From positions 115,194 to 179,193 of the forward strand of contig CAWGNT010000004.1 of NCBI GenBank assembly GCA_963824085.1: DNA of 64,000 nt, written 5' to 3'. The DNA is from JARRNE01 sp963824085 (GTDB lineage Bacteria; Pseudomonadota; Gammaproteobacteria; Chromatiales; Chromatiaceae). The notes under the pieces were generated by a model. It was not told the DNA's origin. It worked only from the letters and a program-made list of their open reading frames with translations, and searched no databases. Below, piece after piece: positions 62,767 through 64,000 of the stretch. Made by a program: the position numbers and the translations under genes. Position 1 is the stretch's first letter; every line of letters begins with the position of its first letter.

Positions 62767-63244
62767 CCACATCCATAACAATCCGCTTGCCGGGGTTATG
62801 TCGATGGTCTGGTGCACCAGAGCTGTGCGAGTCCGAGGGATCATGCGGGAATGCGGCGGTGACCCAAGTGACAACGCGGTGGTGAGATAACTCGACGCTG
62901 GAGCGTCGAGGGTTGCTCCCACGCTGGAGCGTGGGAACCAGGCAGCCCCGCGAACGCGGGTTCCTTCATGCCGACTGGACTCTTGGCCGAAACTCGACCA
63001 CCCCATGCGCAGCAAGGCATCGCCTACCGCGACGTCTTTTGCACTAACGCCACCGCCATTCGTCCTCTGGCTCCCGCGCTCCAGCGTGGGAGCAAGTGGT
63101 GACGCTCCAGCGTCGCGTGTCATCTGACCCGAGCTTGAGCCGCTCGACCCAGCGCCACGGCCGCAACCGTTACCGGAGCCTCGCTCCTGCCACCCTGCAC
63201 TTTCTTACCTGCACCGAACTCCAGTAGCTTCCCTTGTGCGTGCC
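62767..63244. other. Region of about 480 bases with a MITE-like element
   Basis: The element at 62891-63119 fills most of it. I see no gene. Confidence 0.5.
62891..63119. mobile_element. MITE-like element, about 230 bp, with about 50-bp inverted ends
   Basis: The left end, ctcgacgctggagcgtcgag then gttgctcccacgctggagcg, is matched in reverse by the right end, gcgctccagcgtgggagcaa then gacgctccagcgtcgcg. Each end contains two smaller palindromes. There is no coding frame inside. The unit lies between two broken PIN-toxin genes. Confidence 0.65.
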
Positions 63245-63409
63245 ACCGCCGACCGGGAGCTCGCGACAGGAGCAGTGCGCTACCGGCACCCGGTCTATGA
63301 TCTCATCTATGCCGTGTTGGCCAGGCGCACAGGGTGCGCCCTCTTGACGATGGACAGCCGGCTAAGAGCATTGCTGAGCCAGATGGGCATACTCGCCGTC
63401 CAAGCGTGA
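63245..63409 (+). pseudogene. vapC copy 2, C-terminal remnant
   Basis: TADRELATGAVRYRHPVYDL and then LLTMDSRLRALLSQMG match the last third of the VapC at 48273, with a 12-base in-frame deletion and a few changes. The first 75 codons are gone. It stands in the same place relative to hldE copy 4 as vapC does to hldE copy 1. Confidence 0.8.
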
Positions 63410-63569
63410 GAGCCCAGACTTCTTTCCTGGTGCCTAAGCTCCTGCTTGGGCACCGATCCTCCTCGAAGCTCGGCTTCGCTCAGCGGCGCCCGGGACTCGC
63501 GGCCGGCCCGAAGCAAGCAGCGCTTCCGCAAGCCCCATCACCACCCTCACACCCAGGCCCCCGCTTTTC

Positions 63570-63705
63570 CTGGTGCCCGACCTCCCGCTTCGGCACTCCT
63601 CTCCCTAAAGCCCTTTTCCCAGCGGCGACAATGAGTTGCCGATGGCGGCACAGTCGAAGCAGAGCTTCGAAGACGAGGGCACCCAAGCCGGAGCTTGGGC
63701 GCCAG
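63570..63705. repeat. MITE-like element with inverted ends, copy 2
   Basis: It starts ctggtgcccgacctcccgct and ends ccggagcttgggcgccag. The inner gaagcagagcttcgaa is kept. It is a diverged copy of 48881-49016. Confidence 0.7.
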
Positions 63706-63744
63706 CAACAACCGAGAAACGAGCCGGAGCGCAGTAAAGCATCC

Positions 63745-63830
63745 GTCAGTCCCGCGATGGCGGGAATCTCAAGCGCCTACCGCCTTCCAAAGTCAGGCAG
63801 AATACCGTCATTCCCGCGAAGGCGGGAATC
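63745..63830. repeat. Paired dRS3-like palindromes ahead of hldE copy 4
   Basis: A decayed cagtcccgcgatggcgggaa is followed, after the same spacer as in copy 3, by a perfect attcccgcgaaggcgggaat (63809-63828). Confidence 0.75.
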
Positions 63831-63862
63831 TCAAACGCTAAGCCCCAACCGCACCATATCGA

Positions 63863-64000
63863 ATGTTCCAGTCACCCGACAAAGTCCTCAACGAGTTCCG
63901 CACCGGCTTCGGCGGACGCAAGATCATCGTCGTCGGCGACCTGATGCTGGACCGCTACCTTTGGGGCCAAGTCGAGCGCATCTCCCCGGAAGCGCCCGTG
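63863..64000 (+). CDS. hldE: hldE copy 4, start only (cut by window end)
   Basis: The ATG at 63863 gives MFQSPDKVLNEFRTGFGGRK, then IIVVGDLMLDRYLWGQ and VERISPEAPV, the N-terminus of the kinase domain. The upstream sequence (aaccgcaccatatcgaatg) matches the leaders of copies 1 and 3. Whether the gene is complete cannot be seen. Confidence 0.9.
   Translation, partial: MFQSPDKVLNEFRTGFGGRKIIVVGDLMLDRYLWGQVERISPEAPV

Overview
This 64 kb window is high-GC bacterial DNA, most likely from a gammaproteobacterium. A sulfur-oxidising Chromatiales/Ectothiorhodospiraceae-type lineage is my guess, resting on the overall gene style: a FimV-type domain, a PilE/Hcp-era gammaproteobacterial gene set, a sucrose-phosphate synthase/phosphatase pair and many GC-rich palindromic repeats. 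I saw no tRNA or rRNA gene. All calls come from reading the sequence; no database search was possible.

Region 1 (1-37 kb) is mostly ordinary chromosome with signs of decay between genes. In order it holds: a P-type proton ATPase fused to a FimV/LysM N-terminus (cut by the window start); a BBE-type FAD oxidoreductase; a nuclease/DNA-methylase pair; peptide deformylase; remnants of PEP-utilising, CBS and CysB-type genes; an FAD-dependent dehydrogenase; sucrose-phosphate synthase and phosphatase; an orphan Hcp; a broken copper-bufferin operon (bufA1 plus a cut bufB) next to a DUF302 gene and an ECF sigma/zinc-finger pair; DUF2339-DUF3999; a fused MsrAB; a 12-residue-repeat secreted protein; a Kef-type antiporter; a parvulin isomerase; sohB, thyA, gpmI and glgC. 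A family of about 100-bp palindromic elements sits between many of these genes.

Region 2 (37.1-44.5 kb) is a dense array of seven nucleotidyltransferase/HEPN (MNT-HEPN) toxin-antitoxin type modules. They lie in both orientations and in both gene orders, around one Rpn/PD-(D/E)XK nuclease gene. Four of the HEPN proteins belong to one paralogous family. One has lost the catalytic histidine and another module is broken by a deletion and a nonsense codon.

Region 3 (44.6-64 kb) is a repeatedly duplicated cell-surface block: two asnB-like genes, three gmhA genes and four hldE genes (the last cut by the window end). VapBC, HigBA, AbrB-PIN, HicAB, DinJ-YafQ and Phd-PIN modules, plus MITE-like repeats, lie between the copies. 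Copies of asnB, gmhA and hldE carry different single-base frameshifts. Both asnB copies are broken, at opposite ends, so only recombination (or a sequencing correction) would give an intact gene. One gmhA-hldE pair (51.5-53.7 kb) is intact and should supply the ADP-heptose pathway steps for lipopolysaccharide core. A dinJ-yafQ module lies inside a vapB gene between 29-bp direct repeats. The picture is a toxin-antitoxin-rich plastic island built on a surface-polysaccharide locus.
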